DNA of 64,000 nt from Roseivirga sp. BDSF3-8. GTDB lineage: Bacteria; Bacteroidota; Bacteroidia; Cytophagales; Cyclobacteriaceae. The position numbers and the translations under genes were made by a program. The stretch is from NCBI RefSeq assembly GCF_041449215.1, contig NZ_JBGNFV010000001.1, positions 2,807,001 through 2,871,000 on the forward strand. The letters run 5' to 3'. Shown here piece by piece: positions 17,358-27,331 of this stretch. The notes under the pieces were generated by a model, which worked only from the letters and a program-made list of their open reading frames with translations, did no database searches and had not been told where the DNA came from. How positions within the stretch are numbered: position 1 is the stretch's first letter; the number at the start of each line of letters is the position of its first letter.

Positions 17358-19498
17358 TGTTCGATAAGCTCCAGGTCGATGGTGCGCCTGTTTATGTCTG
17401 TGCCTGTTACACGCACCACCACATCATCACCCAAGGCGATGATCTTCTTATTGTTTTTGCCGATGATCCGGAAATTCGCCTCATCGTATTCGTAGTAATC
17501 GTCGCGAAGATCGGAAATACGTATCATACCTTCACATTTTGTTTCGGTAATTTCAACGTATACCCCCCACTCAGTAACACCAGAGACTATACCTTCATAA
17601 GGATGATCACCTGCCATCTCCATGAATTCCACCTGCTTATATTTAACGGAAGCCCTTTCCGCATCTGCTGCTCGTTTTTCACGGTCGCTGGAGTGCTCGC
17701 ACCGATCTTCGTATTTATCCTTATTGACCGGTCCGCCATTATCCAGGTAATGCTGAAGTAAACGGTGGACCATCATGTCAGGGTAACGGCGAATGGGGGA
17801 GGTGAAGTGGGTATAATGGGGAAATGCCAGTCCGAAGTGACCTTCTTCCGCTGTGGAATATTTGGCCTTTGCCATGGTTCGGATAGCAAGTTGCTGCAGC
17901 ACGTTCTGCTCAGGTTTCCCTTCTACCTCACCTATGAGTTGGTTTAGAGACTTGGCTATACCTGCCTCGTCGAGAGTCATTTTGTAGCCAAATTTCCTTG
18001 CGAACACGGAGAAGGTATTCAGTTTTTCAGTATCAGGAAAGTTATGTACCCGGTACACAAAGGGTAGCTTTTTCTTACCATCCTTTTTCTTGAAAATGAA
18101 CTCAGCCACACATTTATTTGCCAAGAGCATAAAGTCCTCGATCATTTTATGGGCGTCCTTACGTACCTTTGGTACTACCTTCAGGGGTTTACCATTCTCA
18201 TCAAGCACGAATTTTACTTCAGTGGTTTCAAAGGCGATGGCTCCTCTTCTGAATCGCTCCACCCTTAGTTTCAGGGCCAGCTCGTTCATGATGGTCAGCT
18301 CTTTTGCATAGTCACCCTCCAGCGACTCGATACGTTCTTGGGCTTCTTCGTAGCTAAACCTCCTGTCTGAGTGGATAACAGTGCGACCGAACCACTCTTT
18401 CTTAATGTGCCCTTCACCGTCCAGTTCAAATACGGCAGAAAAGGTAAGCTTATCTTCGTTAGGCCTAAGGGAGCAAAGCTCGTTACTAAGTCTCTCTGGA
18501 AGCATCGGAATGGTGCGGTCTACCAGGTAGACGGATGTAGCCCGTTCGTAGGCTTCATTATCCAGCACGGTATCAGGGCGTACGTAATGGGTGACGTCTG
18601 CAATGTGTACACCTATTTCGTAGTTGCCATTTTTAAGCTTTTGGATAGAAAGGGCATCGTCAAAGTCCTTGGCGTCTTCCGGGTCTACTGTAAATGTGGT
18701 GATTTTGCGAAAATCACGGCGGTTGCCGATTTCTTCTTTTGTAATTCCCGTTTTTATACGCTTGGACTGGGTCAGTACATTTTTAGGAAACTCGAAGGGT
18801 AGATCGAATTCAGCCATTATGCTGTGTATCTCCGCTTCATTATCACCGGATTTACCTAGAATCCTGGTGACCTCACCTTCGGGGTTTTTTCCTTTTTCCG
18901 GCCACTGCGTGATTTTTACCAGCACTTTATCGTCGTGCTTGGCTTTCATAGTCTTGCTGGCACTCACAAAAATATCGTGGTGCACCTTGCGGCTGTCAGG
19001 TACGACAAATGCATAGCGGGGGCTAAGCTCGATCTTACCTACAAATTCATCCTTTTTGCGCTCGACAATTTCTACAACCCGGCCCTCGTCATGCCGGCCT
19101 TTTTTCTGAGGGAACACCTGTACTTTTACTATGTCGCCGTCAAATGCAAAAAGCATATCCTCTGTTTTGACGTATATGTCCTCTTCCAGGCCTTCCACCA
19201 TGATATAGGCGAAGCGGGAATTTACATAGTCCACGGTGCCTACTACCAGCTCAGGTTCACGTGATGTGCGCCAGCCTCCCCGGCCTACACGCTGCACTTT
19301 GCCAGCGCTTTCCAGTTGCTCCAGTGCAGACTGGGCCGCATCTTTACTGCGCTTATCTCGGTACTGTAGCTTGCGGAATATTTGTTTCAGGCTGAATGCA
19401 GCCCCCGTATTGGCGTCTAGTAGTTGTTGTATGCTGGTTCTTATCTGTCCGAAGGACTGTTTTTGTCCTCCTTTGTTGTTTTTTTTCTTCTTACTCAT
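17354..19498 (-). CDS. rnr: Ribonuclease R
   Basis: The 714-residue protein shows the RNase R order. A Lys-rich start and helix-turn-helix-like segment (about 1-80) come first, then cold-shock/OB domains (about 85-220), the RNB catalytic domain (about 260-590) with DPEDAKDFDDAL holding the metal-binding aspartates, and a C-terminal S1 domain (about 630-710). It is a processive 3'-5' exoribonuclease that degrades structured RNA and rRNA in the cytoplasm. The later S1 segment GIVSGVTEWGVYVEI is clear. It is the first gene of the unit with polyprenyl synthase and rhomboid, with four-base overlap. No basic C-terminal tail is present. Confidence 0.95.
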   Translation of the reverse strand: MSKKKKNNKGGQKQSFGQIRTSIQQLLDANTGAAFSLKQIFRKLQYRDKRSKDAAQSALEQLESAGKVQRVGRGGWRTSREPELVVGTVDYVNSRFAYIMVEGLEEDIYVKTEDMLFAFDGDIVKVQVFPQKKGRHDEGRVVEIVERKKDEFVGKIELSPRYAFVVPDSRKVHHDIFVSASKTMKAKHDDKVLVKITQWPEKGKNPEGEVTRILGKSGDNEAEIHSIMAEFDLPFEFPKNVLTQSKRIKTGITKEEIGNRRDFRKITTFTVDPEDAKDFDDALSIQKLKNGNYEIGVHIADVTHYVRPDTVLDNEAYERATSVYLVDRTIPMLPERLSNELCSLRPNEDKLTFSAVFELDGEGHIKKEWFGRTVIHSDRRFSYEEAQERIESLEGDYAKELTIMNELALKLRVERFRRGAIAFETTEVKFVLDENGKPLKVVPKVRKDAHKMIEDFMLLANKCVAEFIFKKKDGKKKLPFVYRVHNFPDTEKLNTFSVFARKFGYKMTLDEAGIAKSLNQLIGEVEGKPEQNVLQQLAIRTMAKAKYSTAEEGHFGLAFPHYTHFTSPIRRYPDMMVHRLLQHYLDNGGPVNKDKYEDRCEHSSDREKRAADAERASVKYKQVEFMEMAGDHPYEGIVSGVTEWGVYVEITETKCEGMIRISDLRDDYYEYDEANFRIIGKNNKKIIALGDDVVVRVTGTDINRRTIDLELIEQ

Positions 19499-19626
19499 GT
19501 CAATGATAAAAAATTAGGGAGCAATTGATGTGTAAGGTATGCTCCGGCAGCGCTTTGGGAGAAAGGTGAACCCTTTGAGTTTCGGGTCGTCCTGATAAAG
19601 GCTGCTTTGTATAGAAATGAAATGTC

Positions 19627-19644
19627 GGCTGTCCTTTGACAGCC
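19627..19644 (-). terminator. Possible terminator after the peptide ABC gene
   Basis: A perfect seven-pair stem GGCTGTC/GACAGCC with a four-base loop lies 27 bases beyond the stop of the ABC gene. The T-tract is poor. Confidence 0.35.
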
Positions 19645-19670
19645 TGCTATATTCGAAAATAGAAAAAGCC

Positions 19671-21494
19671 CTAGTCGGCTTTCGCCATTTTTCTCCTGAT
19701 CTGTGTTTTACGGATATCTTCAAGATCACCCTTGGGAATGGCGTTAATTAGTTTACGAGTATACTCCTCTTTCGGATCGCGATAAAGTTCATCAGGGTAG
19801 CCGCTTTCTACGATCTTACCCTTATTCATAACCAGTATCCTGTCGCTGATGAATTTAACAACAGACAGGTCATGAGATATAAATATGTATGTAAAGTTAT
19901 AAGTTTCTTTCAGTTTATTTAAAAGGTTCAGCACCTGAGCCTGTACAGACACATCCAGCGCCGATACAGATTCGTCACAGATGATAAACTTAGGGTTGAG
20001 GGCCAATGTTCGTGCAATGCAAATTCTTTGGCGCTGTCCGCCTGAAAATTCGTGGGGGTAACGGGTAAAATAATCGCCTTTGAGGCCTACGGTTTCGAGT
20101 AATTCTATCACGCGGTCCTTACGCTGCCTATTGTTTTCTAATACGCCGTGGACGCGCATGGGCTCCATGATAGCCTCTCCAACAGTGATTCTGGGGTTGA
20201 GAGAACTATAGGGATCCTGAAAGACTATTTGCATCTCCTTGCGAAGACGGCGCATTTCCTCACGACCCAGCTTATTAATATTACGCCCCTCGAACAGTAC
20301 TTCACCTTCTGTAGCCTCGATTAACCTGAGGATACTGCGCCCCAGGGTGGTCTTACCACAACCTGACTCACCCACCAGCCCCAGGGTCTCGCCAGGGTAA
20401 ACTTTGAAGCTTACGTCGTCTACTGCTTTTACAAACTCCTTTGGTTTGCCAAAGAAGGGTTTATCCAAGGGGAAATAGGTTTTTAGGTTGCGAACCTCCA
20501 GAATGGGGTCCTGTTCTTTCAGTTTTTTATTACGCTCCGAGAGGCTCTCTTCAGTTTCCACATTCAGCAGAATGGCCTCACCCACGGAGTTGTATTTCTT
20601 TTCGGTCATGTTCCCTTCCGTATCTGTATCCATGAAATCTGATACAGTGGGCAGAACCTTGAGCCGCAGGTCCAGTCGTGGACGACATGCAAGCAAGCCT
20701 TTGGTATAAGGGTGCTGAGGGTTTGCGAAAATATCCCAAACGGTTCCCTGCTCTACTATTTTACCATGATACATAACCAATACCCGGTCGGCAATTTCAG
20801 CAATCACGCCAAGATCATGGGTAATGAAAATAATGGAAGTCCCTTTATCATCGCGCAGTTTGCGCATGAGATTCAGGATATTTGCCTGTACGGTTACGTC
20901 CAGGGCTGTAGTAGGCTCGTCAGCTATGAGGATGCTGGGATTACATGACATAGCCATGGCAATCATTACCCGCTGCTTTTGTCCGCCACTAAGCTCATGA
21001 GGGTAACTTTTAAATATTTTCTCAGGCCTGGGAAGCTGTACCTGACTGAAAAGGTCTATGGTGAGGGCTTTTGCCTCTCTTTTACTTACGTTCTGATGAA
21101 GCAAAATTGCTTCCATCACCTGGTCTCCGCAGGTAAATACGGGGTTGAGGGAGCTCATGGGCTCCTGGAAGATCATGGAAATATCATTACCACGTATCTT
21201 TCTCATGTTTGCAGGACTGGCGGTGGCCAGGTCTATCTCCCCGAGTGATGGTGACTGAAAGGTCATCTCGCCCCCGGTTATTCGTCCGGGAGGGTTAGGT
21301 ATAAGCCTCATGAGAGATAAGGAGGTAACAGACTTGCCTGAGCCGGATTCTCCTACTATTCCTACGGTCTCGCCACGGTTAACGCTGAAGCTGATACCGT
21401 CAACAGCCTTCACTATACCCCTGTCAGTATAAAAGGCTGTCTGAAGGTCGTTTACTCTGAGAATCTCTTTAACGTTACTTCCTGTCGAAGTCAT
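19671..21494 (-). CDS. Twin-ATPase component of a peptide/nickel-type ABC transporter (YejF-like)
   Basis: In 607 residues there are two complete ABC ATPase domains. The first has [23 protein letters not shown] and [11 protein letters not shown]. The second (after about residue 330) has [24 protein letters not shown] and the slightly altered Walker B end [11 protein letters not shown], where the usual Glu is kept as part of DES. Each is followed by the oligopeptide C-terminal type of helix. Such fusions (DppD-DppF or YejF) energise uptake of di- or oligopeptides or antimicrobial peptides through two permeases and a binding protein. No permease or binding protein gene is adjacent, so the partners must be elsewhere. 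The ligand is unknown. Confidence 0.9.
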   Translation of the reverse strand: MTSTGSNVKEILRVNDLQTAFYTDRGIVKAVDGISFSVNRGETVGIVGESGSGKSVTSLSLMRLIPNPPGRITGGEMTFQSPSLGEIDLATASPANMRKIRGNDISMIFQEPMSSLNPVFTCGDQVMEAILLHQNVSKREAKALTIDLFSQVQLPRPEKIFKSYPHELSGGQKQRVMIAMAMSCNPSILIADEPTTALDVTVQANILNLMRKLRDDKGTSIIFITHDLGVIAEIADRVLVMYHGKIVEQGTVWDIFANPQHPYTKGLLACRPRLDLRLKVLPTVSDFMDTDTEGNMTEKKYNSVGEAILLNVETEESLSERNKKLKEQDPILEVRNLKTYFPLDKPFFGKPKEFVKAVDDVSFKVYPGETLGLVGESGCGKTTLGRSILRLIEATEGEVLFEGRNINKLGREEMRRLRKEMQIVFQDPYSSLNPRITVGEAIMEPMRVHGVLENNRQRKDRVIELLETVGLKGDYFTRYPHEFSGGQRQRICIARTLALNPKFIICDESVSALDVSVQAQVLNLLNKLKETYNFTYIFISHDLSVVKFISDRILVMNKGKIVESGYPDELYRDPKEEYTRKLINAIPKGDLEDIRKTQIRRKMAKAD

Positions 21495-21708
21495 TCGGCT
21501 TAATTAATTTATCCGGAAAAAGTTTATCTGGCAGCCGGTCCGGTTATCGCACAACCAGGGTAAGGCCTCGCAGTTACCAGAACCGCCTTGCAATCAAGGA
21601 TTTTGAGACCTGTACATTCAAAAATAGAAAAACAAATCCAAGCTATAAAATGGCTATGCTACTGCGGATGTAATTTAAGAAAGAAGCCTGTCAGGAAATT
21701 AACGTAGT

Positions 21709-22437
21709 TTAATCTACAAAAACGATTTTGTCCGGTTGAATATCAGGGAGGCAATTCATCTTCAAAAATACTCTGGCGGTAACGGCCACATCTTCCATAC
21801 AATACTTTTTTATGGCAGCCAGTTCCTTTCGCCGATAATATGCTTCATTTACCTGACTGCCATCCAGGGCGGATTTACTGCTTTCCACATCAAAAATAGC
21901 GGCCAGAAGATCCAGACTCGTGAAGTTTTTCCTGTCACCAAACTTCCACATTTCCATAGTATCCAAAAAGGCAACTTCCCAGGGCTTTTTACCCGCTACA
22001 TCAAGAATATGAGGGAGAGGGATGCCATTGACAAGCATCCGGCGACTTAGGTAAGGAAAATCAAACTCTTTACCATTATGACCACACAAAAGCAGGTTTT
22101 TACGGGCTGATTTTTCAAGTAATCCTTTAAAAGCCAGTAGGAGGGCGGCTTCATCATCGTCTGCCAGGCCTTTAACCCTCAGCCCGAAAGGTCCGGAACC
22201 TTCCTCCTGCGTTATGTACCCGATGGCAATAGCTACTACTTTGCCAAACTCGGAAAAAATGCCTGCTTTCCGGAAGAAAAACTCTGACTGGGAGAGCTCT
22301 TCCTCATTTTTGATGATTGAAGCCTTTTTATCCCACAGCTTTTGTAGCCGGGGGGGCATAAGCCCGTACTCCTCTACACAGGATACTGTTTCTATGTCGA
22401 TGAAAAAGATGTCTTTAAGTTGAGAGACTGGAAACAT
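21709..22437 (-). CDS. PolB-like 3'-5' exonuclease (DEDDy)
   Basis: The 242-residue protein has the DEDD signature of the stand-alone PolB exonuclease family: FIDIETV near residue 13 (Exo I), GHNGKEFDFP near residue 117 (Exo II), and YCMEDVAVTARV (Exo III) where Tyr rather than His precedes the Asp. There is no polymerase domain. It may act in DNA repair or in trimming of nucleic acid ends, but the substrate is unknown. It lies 26 bases behind a small conserved gene and is the last member of the row pgi, manA, lipB, hypothetical, exonuclease. It is unrelated in sequence to the DnaQ-type exonuclease at 3057. Confidence 0.85.
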   Translation of the reverse strand: MFPVSQLKDIFFIDIETVSCVEEYGLMPPRLQKLWDKKASIIKNEEELSQSEFFFRKAGIFSEFGKVVAIAIGYITQEEGSGPFGLRVKGLADDDEAALLLAFKGLLEKSARKNLLLCGHNGKEFDFPYLSRRMLVNGIPLPHILDVAGKKPWEVAFLDTMEMWKFGDRKNFTSLDLLAAIFDVESSKSALDGSQVNEAYYRRKELAAIKKYCMEDVAVTARVFLKMNCLPDIQPDKIVFVD

Positions 22438-22463
22438 GGCAGGCAGTAGCTATTAGGTTGGGG

Positions 22464-22868
22464 TCAGGAGTGTGTGATGCCTTCCAGATCCAGCTCTGGT
22501 ATTGGCCCCACGTTTTCTTCGTCAAAACTTCCGGGCACAAAAATGAACTTTTTGTCATATATCTGGCCGTTTACATAATAGCTCACCCAGAACTCATTGG
22601 AAAGATGAAAAACAGCTTCATCTACTGGCTCTATCATGGCATAACTTCCGCCTTCAAGGCGATCGATCATATGCCTGAGGGTACTGGTTTTCTGTGGCTG
22701 TCCGTCTTTTTCCCCGTAACCTTTTGTTATTATGAGTACAGTCTCCAGCGGTTCACTGTTCTTATTGATAATGTAGGAACGCCACTCCAGTTGACCTCCT
22801 TCGTTCTGTTCACGTGCTACGGCAAGAATTACGTTTTCTACAGGCTTGAATGATATATCCTTTTTCAT
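22464..22868 (-). CDS. Conserved hypothetical protein (134 aa)
   Basis: I do not recognise a domain with a known function. The 134-residue product is soluble, acidic, and predicted to be mostly beta-strand with a run of polar surfaces (for example NVILAVAREQNEGGQLEWRS, then FWVSYYVNGQIYDKKFIFV). It has no signal peptide or membrane segment. Its look is that of a widespread Bacteroidota protein, though I cannot confirm this without a search. It lies 11 bases after lipB and 26 before the PolB-like exonuclease, so it is very likely in the pgi-manA-lipB transcript. Confidence 0.7.
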   Translation of the reverse strand: MKKDISFKPVENVILAVAREQNEGGQLEWRSYIINKNSEPLETVLIITKGYGEKDGQPQKTSTLRHMIDRLEGGSYAMIEPVDEAVFHLSNEFWVSYYVNGQIYDKKFIFVPGSFDEENVGPIPELDLEGITHS

Positions 22869-22879
22869 GTAAAAATGCG

Positions 22880-23623
22880 CTAGGGTTTTGACGTCAGGTC
22901 AGTTTGTCTCTGTACATACACCATTCCGAACAGGTCACGGATATGGTTTTTCAGGATATCCTCGGTCTCCTTCATGTCAATGGTCTTACCCATCTCAGCC
23001 TTAAGGCTTGTTACGGCTTTGTCATCAATACCACACGGTACTATATTTTTAAAGTACTCCAGGTCAGTATTAACGTTAAAAGCAAACCCATGCATGGTCA
23101 CCCAGCGGCTGCTCTTTACGCCCATGGCGCAGATTTTTCTCGGATTAGTTTGCTCTACATGGTCCAGCCAGACACCTGTCAGTCCCTCAATCCGTCCGGC
23201 GCTTATACCATACTCCTTAAGGGTAAGTATGACAGCTTCTTCAAGAAACCGGAGGTATTTATGGATATCGGTAAAGAAGTTTTCGAGATCGAGAATAGGA
23301 TACCCTACTATCTGCCCCGGTCCATGATAGGTAATATCGCCGCCGCGGTTAATCTTGTAGTAAGTAGCATGCACTCTGTCCAGACCGGCACTGTCCAACA
23401 GCAGGTGGTCTTCCTTACCGCTTTTACCGAGGGTATAGACATGGGGGTGCTGACAAAAAAGCAGGTAATTATCAGTGGCCTGTTCATTACCCGGGTTTTT
23501 CCTGTTTTCAATTTTTTGATTGATCACAGATTGGAAAATACCCGTCTGATAATCCCAGGCCTCCTGGTAATCCATCAGACCAAGATGTTGAAAGCAGACG
23601 TCTTTATTGATAATACGATTCAC
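22880..23623 (-). CDS. lipB: Octanoyltransferase (lipoyl(octanoyl) transferase)
   Basis: The 247-residue protein has the LipB signatures: RGGDITYHGPGQIVGYPI in the middle (about residues 94-111), AMGVKSSRWVTMHGFAFN with the substrate-binding Lys, and the catalytic cysteine in VPCGI. It moves octanoate from acyl carrier protein to lipoyl domains of dehydrogenase complexes, in the cytoplasm. The next step, sulfur insertion by LipA, is not encoded in this window. Its start lies 34 bases after manA, across a 25-base tandem duplication. Length is normal for the family. Confidence 0.95.
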   Translation of the reverse strand: MNRIINKDVCFQHLGLMDYQEAWDYQTGIFQSVINQKIENRKNPGNEQATDNYLLFCQHPHVYTLGKSGKEDHLLLDSAGLDRVHATYYKINRGGDITYHGPGQIVGYPILDLENFFTDIHKYLRFLEEAVILTLKEYGISAGRIEGLTGVWLDHVEQTNPRKICAMGVKSSRWVTMHGFAFNVNTDLEYFKNIVPCGIDDKAVTSLKAEMGKTIDMKETEDILKNHIRDLFGMVYVQRQTDLTSKP

Positions 23624-23628
23624 ACCTT

Positions 23629-23678
23629 AATTTCAGGGGATATATGATTCCAGAATTTCAGGGGATATATGATTCCAG
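23629..23678. repeat. 25-base tandem duplication at the manA-lipB junction
   Basis: Bases 23629-23653 and 23654-23678 are identical, copy next to copy, beginning AATTTCAGGGGATATATGAT. The manA stop lies inside the second copy (23658-23660). The first copy is only intergenic sequence repeating the last codons of manA. Confidence 0.9.
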
Positions 23679-24638
23679 CAATCTGGCTTCCTTTTCCGTG
23701 GTAAGGGTAATGCTTTTAAACACAGCGGGGATTAGCATACTATGCCCTTTACTTAGCAATACTTCATACTCATCTGCTTTGATGGTGGCCGTGCCCTCAG
23801 TACATACGAGAATGACAAAACTGTCCAGTTTTTCGTATGACCTGGTAAGGCTCTTCTCCAACTCAAGCACATTGGTGCAAAAATAGGGACATTCCGCGAG
23901 CTTTACCGGTTTATTTTTTTCTTTACGGTAAGGGTTACGATAGGTATCATATTGCTTAAAGTCTATGGCATCCAGCGCCTGTTCGGTATGTAGCTCCCGT
24001 TTGTTACCCTGGTCGTCTGTACGGTCAAAGTCATAAATGCGATAAGTAATATCACTGGTTTGCTGTATCTCCGCCAATAATATGCCTTTGCCTATAGTAT
24101 GGACCCGCCCTGCAGGAATGAAAAATGTATCTCCTGCACGGGCTTCTTCACGGTTTAAAAGTTCTTCTATTCTGCCGTTATTGAAGTGCTCCAGGTATGT
24201 CTCTTGATCAAGTGGCTGATTAAAGCCGGTGGTGATCAGGGCATCTTCATCAGCCTGAATGATGTACCACATCTCGGTTTTACCCTTGCTATCATGTCTT
24301 TCAGCCGCCAGCTTATCATCCGGGTGTACCTGGATCGACAGGTCTTTATTGGCATCCAGGAATTTTACGAGCAGTGGAAACTCCTCTCCGTGTTTTTCAT
24401 AAACTTTATGGCCCACCAGGTCGCCCTGATAGGTTCGTATTAATTCCTGAAGGTTTTTTCCCTCAAGGGGGCCGCTGTTTACTACTGATACGTCACCTGT
24501 AACGCCGCTTATTTCCCACGACTCCCCACAATTAGGGAGTGCGCCGAAATCTTTTTCAAGTACAGTTTTTATCTTTTGTCCTCCCCATATCTTGTCTTTA
24601 TATATCGGGGTAAATGTAAGGGGATATAGCTTTGTCAT
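23658..24638 (-). CDS. manA: Mannose-6-phosphate isomerase, class I
   Basis: The 326-residue protein starts LYPLTFTPIYKDKIWGG, the family opening, and carries LSIQVHPDDKLA, holding metal-binding residues of the cupin fold, with GESWEISG and an AGRVHTIGKGILLAEIQQ segment. The enzyme interconverts mannose-6-phosphate and fructose-6-phosphate and needs zinc. It is at the short end of the family range. Its start overlaps the pgi stop by one base and lipB follows, so sugar-phosphate interconversion is grouped here. The stop is inside a 25-base tandem repeat. Confidence 0.92.
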   Translation of the reverse strand: MTKLYPLTFTPIYKDKIWGGQKIKTVLEKDFGALPNCGESWEISGVTGDVSVVNSGPLEGKNLQELIRTYQGDLVGHKVYEKHGEEFPLLVKFLDANKDLSIQVHPDDKLAAERHDSKGKTEMWYIIQADEDALITTGFNQPLDQETYLEHFNNGRIEELLNREEARAGDTFFIPAGRVHTIGKGILLAEIQQTSDITYRIYDFDRTDDQGNKRELHTEQALDAIDFKQYDTYRNPYRKEKNKPVKLAECPYFCTNVLELEKSLTRSYEKLDSFVILVCTEGTATIKADEYEVLLSKGHSMLIPAVFKSITLTTEKEARLLESYIP

Positions 24639-26299
24639 TATTTACTCGTTTTCTTCATGCTTTTGAAGGCATTGATCAACCCATTAGTGGAGCTGTCGTG
24701 TGAGGTCACATGCTCATCATTTTCCAGTTCAGGTAGCACCTTTTTGGCCAGTTGCTTGCCTAGTTCCACTCCCCACTGATCAAAACTGAATATATTCCAG
24801 ATAACACCCTGAACAAAGATTTTATGTTCATACATAGCGATCAGCATGCCCAAAACCTTCGGTGTCAGTTTGGTGAAGAGGATAGAGTTGGTTGGGTTAT
24901 TTCCTTTAAATACCTTATAAGGAGAGAGCTGGTCTATTTCTCTTCTGTCCATACCCTTTTCCCTTAGCTCGGTTTTTACCTCCTCCAGTTCGCGCCCATT
25001 CATAAGGGCTTCTGTCTGGGCGAAAAAGTTAGAGAGCAGCTTTACATGATGGTCACCGATGGGGTTATGGGTTTGTGCGGGGGCCAGAAAGTCACAGGGA
25101 ATCATTTTAGTGCCCTGGTGAATTAATTGATAGAATGCATGCTGCCCATTGGTGCCTGGCTCACCCCATATGACCGGGCCGGTCTCATAAGTCACCGGAT
25201 TTCCGTCTCTATCCACATATTTGCCGTTGCTTTCCATATCTCCCTGCTGAAAATATGCAGGGAAGCGATGCATATACTGATCGTAAGGCAACAAAGCGTG
25301 GGATTGAGCATTAAAAAAATTGTTATACCAAATACCCAGCAGGCCGAGTATTACGGGGATGTTATTGCGAAAGTGGGTATGGCGGAAGTGCTCATCCATT
25401 TCGTGGGCGCCGTCCAGCAACTCACGATAGTTTTCGAAGCCTATCGTGCAGGCAATAGAAAGGCCGATGGCAGACCAGAGGGAGTATCGACCGCCTACCC
25501 AGTCCCAGAAGCGGAACATGTTTTCGGGGTCTATACCAAAGTCCTCCACGCCTTCACGGTTGGTGGAAATGGCTACAAAGTGCTTTTTAATATGTTCTTT
25601 ATCCCCCGCGGATTTAAGGAACCATTCCCTGGCAGTTTCTGCATTGGTCATGGTCTCCTGGGTGGTAAAGGTCTTTGAGGCGATCATGAATAGGGTAGTT
25701 TCAGGATCAAGCTTTTTAAGTGTTTCGGCTATATGGGTGCCATCCACATTACTCACAAAGTGAGCTTGTATATTATTCTTTTTATAGGGGCGTAATGCTT
25801 CGGTAACCATAACGGGACCGAGGTCAGAACCCCCTATTCCGATATTGACAATATCTGTAATAGCCTTACCACTGTATCCTTTCCATTCGCCATTTAGCAG
25901 GCTGTCACTGAAGCGTTTCATCTGATCCAGCACGGCATGTACTTCGGGCATTACGTTTTTGCCATCTACAAAAATGGGGTCTTCGCTGCGTCGCCTCAGG
26001 GCTACATGCAACACGGCTCTATGCTCTCGCTTATTGATTTTTTCCCCTCTGTACATCCTTTCGATGGCATCGGCCAACTTGGCTTCCTCGGCCAGTTGAA
26101 GGAGCAGGTCCATGGTTTCACCTACAATCCGGTTCTTAGAGTAATCCACCAGAATGTCATCCAGTCGTATTGAAAATTTGCCAAACCGGTCTTCATCAGA
26201 GGCAAACAGGTCTTTCATGTGGATATCCTGCATGAATTCCTGGTGCTTTTTCAGTTTTTGCCAGGAGGTGGTAGTGGTGGGGTCGATATTGATCAGCAT
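24638..26299 (-). CDS. pgi: Glucose-6-phosphate isomerase
   Basis: The 553-residue protein is full length. Family signatures are present: [16 protein letters not shown], the [13 protein letters not shown] sugar-binding loop, [17 protein letters not shown], and [18 protein letters not shown] with the active-site His and Lys-rich end. It converts glucose-6-phosphate to fructose-6-phosphate in glycolysis and gluconeogenesis. It leads the pgi-manA-lipB unit. Upstream, divergent yraN begins about 176 bases away. No phylum-type promoter was found in the gap by eye. Confidence 0.97.
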   Translation of the reverse strand: MLINIDPTTTTSWQKLKKHQEFMQDIHMKDLFASDEDRFGKFSIRLDDILVDYSKNRIVGETMDLLLQLAEEAKLADAIERMYRGEKINKREHRAVLHVALRRRSEDPIFVDGKNVMPEVHAVLDQMKRFSDSLLNGEWKGYSGKAITDIVNIGIGGSDLGPVMVTEALRPYKKNNIQAHFVSNVDGTHIAETLKKLDPETTLFMIASKTFTTQETMTNAETAREWFLKSAGDKEHIKKHFVAISTNREGVEDFGIDPENMFRFWDWVGGRYSLWSAIGLSIACTIGFENYRELLDGAHEMDEHFRHTHFRNNIPVILGLLGIWYNNFFNAQSHALLPYDQYMHRFPAYFQQGDMESNGKYVDRDGNPVTYETGPVIWGEPGTNGQHAFYQLIHQGTKMIPCDFLAPAQTHNPIGDHHVKLLSNFFAQTEALMNGRELEEVKTELREKGMDRREIDQLSPYKVFKGNNPTNSILFTKLTPKVLGMLIAMYEHKIFVQGVIWNIFSFDQWGVELGKQLAKKVLPELENDEHVTSHDSSTNGLINAFKSMKKTSK

Positions 26300-26475
26300 A
26301 AGGCCAAAGTACGTTTGTTAAGCGCAATTTTAAAGAAAATTCCCGGGGATGGCCCTTTGGCTTGTCTGGCTCGCTTAATCCAGTGAGGTGCAAAAGGACA
26401 GAATCAGGGCTGCCGGGTTTCATTACTACATAGTCACTTGGTATTTTTACCCCGATAATAAAAAAAAGTTTACTC

Positions 26476-26838
26476 ATGCAAAGGAAAAAAGCTGGTACCC
26501 TTGATATAGGAGCGGATGGGGAGCATTTGGCTGAATCTTTCCTTAAAAAGAAGGGTTACCGTGTATTAGATCGTAACTTCCGGTACAAGCGCGGTGAAAT
26601 TGACCTGATCGTTCAAAAGGATAATCTAATTGCATTTGTTGAGGTGAAGACTCGAAAAAATAAGGTGTTTGGAAACCCTGAAGAGTTTGTGAGCGATGTG
26701 CAGGCAGAACGCATTATGGAAGTGGCTGAATATTTCATTCACAAACACGCCTGGGCTCATTTGATTCGCTTTGATATTGTGGCAATTACTCAAAAACCGC
26801 GTCTTGAGATCGTGCATCTTGAAGATGCAATTGCCTGA
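26476..26838 (+). CDS. UPF0102 / YraN family endonuclease-like protein
   Basis: The 120-residue protein has the order of YraN proteins: GEHLAESFLKKKGYRVLDRNFR, EIDLIV and VEVKTRK. Here the catalytic residues E-x(12)-D-x(12)-E-x-K of the restriction endonuclease-like fold are seen as GEIDLIV and FVEVKTRK. It is a putative nuclease of DNA or RNA, with unknown physiological substrate. It is read divergently from pgi with no partner gene on its own strand within 270 bases. Confidence 0.9.
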   Translation: MQRKKAGTLDIGADGEHLAESFLKKKGYRVLDRNFRYKRGEIDLIVQKDNLIAFVEVKTRKNKVFGNPEEFVSDVQAERIMEVAEYFIHKHAWAHLIRFDIVAITQKPRLEIVHLEDAIA

Positions 26839-27107
26839 TAATCACCTAAAAACATGGTTTTGCTGATTTTGGATAGGATGTTTTTAAGATTCGTCAGGAG
26901 ATTTGCCCAGTTACATCCGGTGATTCTACTGATTTATCTAAAGACCTCAATATTTTCTAATGGCTAATTGCTATAGAAACAAAAGCTGCGTAATTTAGAT
27001 ATCGTAAAACTAAACAAAACCTATTTCTGCTTAATCGAATCGAGTTCTCTACCTACCTAACACCTCAGACTTAGTACTCATTCATCATTTTATTTAAAAA
27101 CACACGT

Positions 27108-27293
27108 ATGAAAATGGTTAAACTTTACAGTGAGGTGGAGATTATTTCCCGTCCTGCCCAATCCGTTCTGCTGGGTGGGGACACAACTTCCGGAGGATCA
27201 ACCGGGAGCAGTAGCGAAGAGGAGGATCCGCCATGGATTTATCCTAATAGCGGAACACAGGGTGCATACAACCCTATTGATTACAGTGGTTAA
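27108..27293 (+). CDS. Small GG-containing peptide (61 aa), possible secreted precursor
   Basis: The 61-residue ORF starts at ATG 27108. The N-terminal part (MKMVKLYSEVEIISRPAQSV) ends at LLGG (residues 21-24), like a double-glycine leader. The remaining 37 residues are Ser/Gly/acidic-rich, with GGSTGSSSEEED, then WIYPNSG and a tyrosine-proline-rich end. It has no cysteine, so it is not a lanthipeptide in the usual sense, and it does not carry the SFKT motif. The gene stands 38 bases before a TPR lipoprotein on the same strand, hinting at a functional pair. Function is unknown. Confidence 0.6.
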   Translation: MKMVKLYSEVEIISRPAQSVLLGGDTTSGGSTGSSSEEEDPPWIYPNSGTQGAYNPIDYSG

Positions 27294-27331
27294 TTGTTGA
27301 CCTGTAGTATTTTATTTAGAATAGTGAAAAT

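Noticed and set aside
19514-19729. 71-codon frame on the minus strand between rnr and the ABC gene
   Set aside because: It overlaps the end of the ABC gene in another frame and has no recognisable features.
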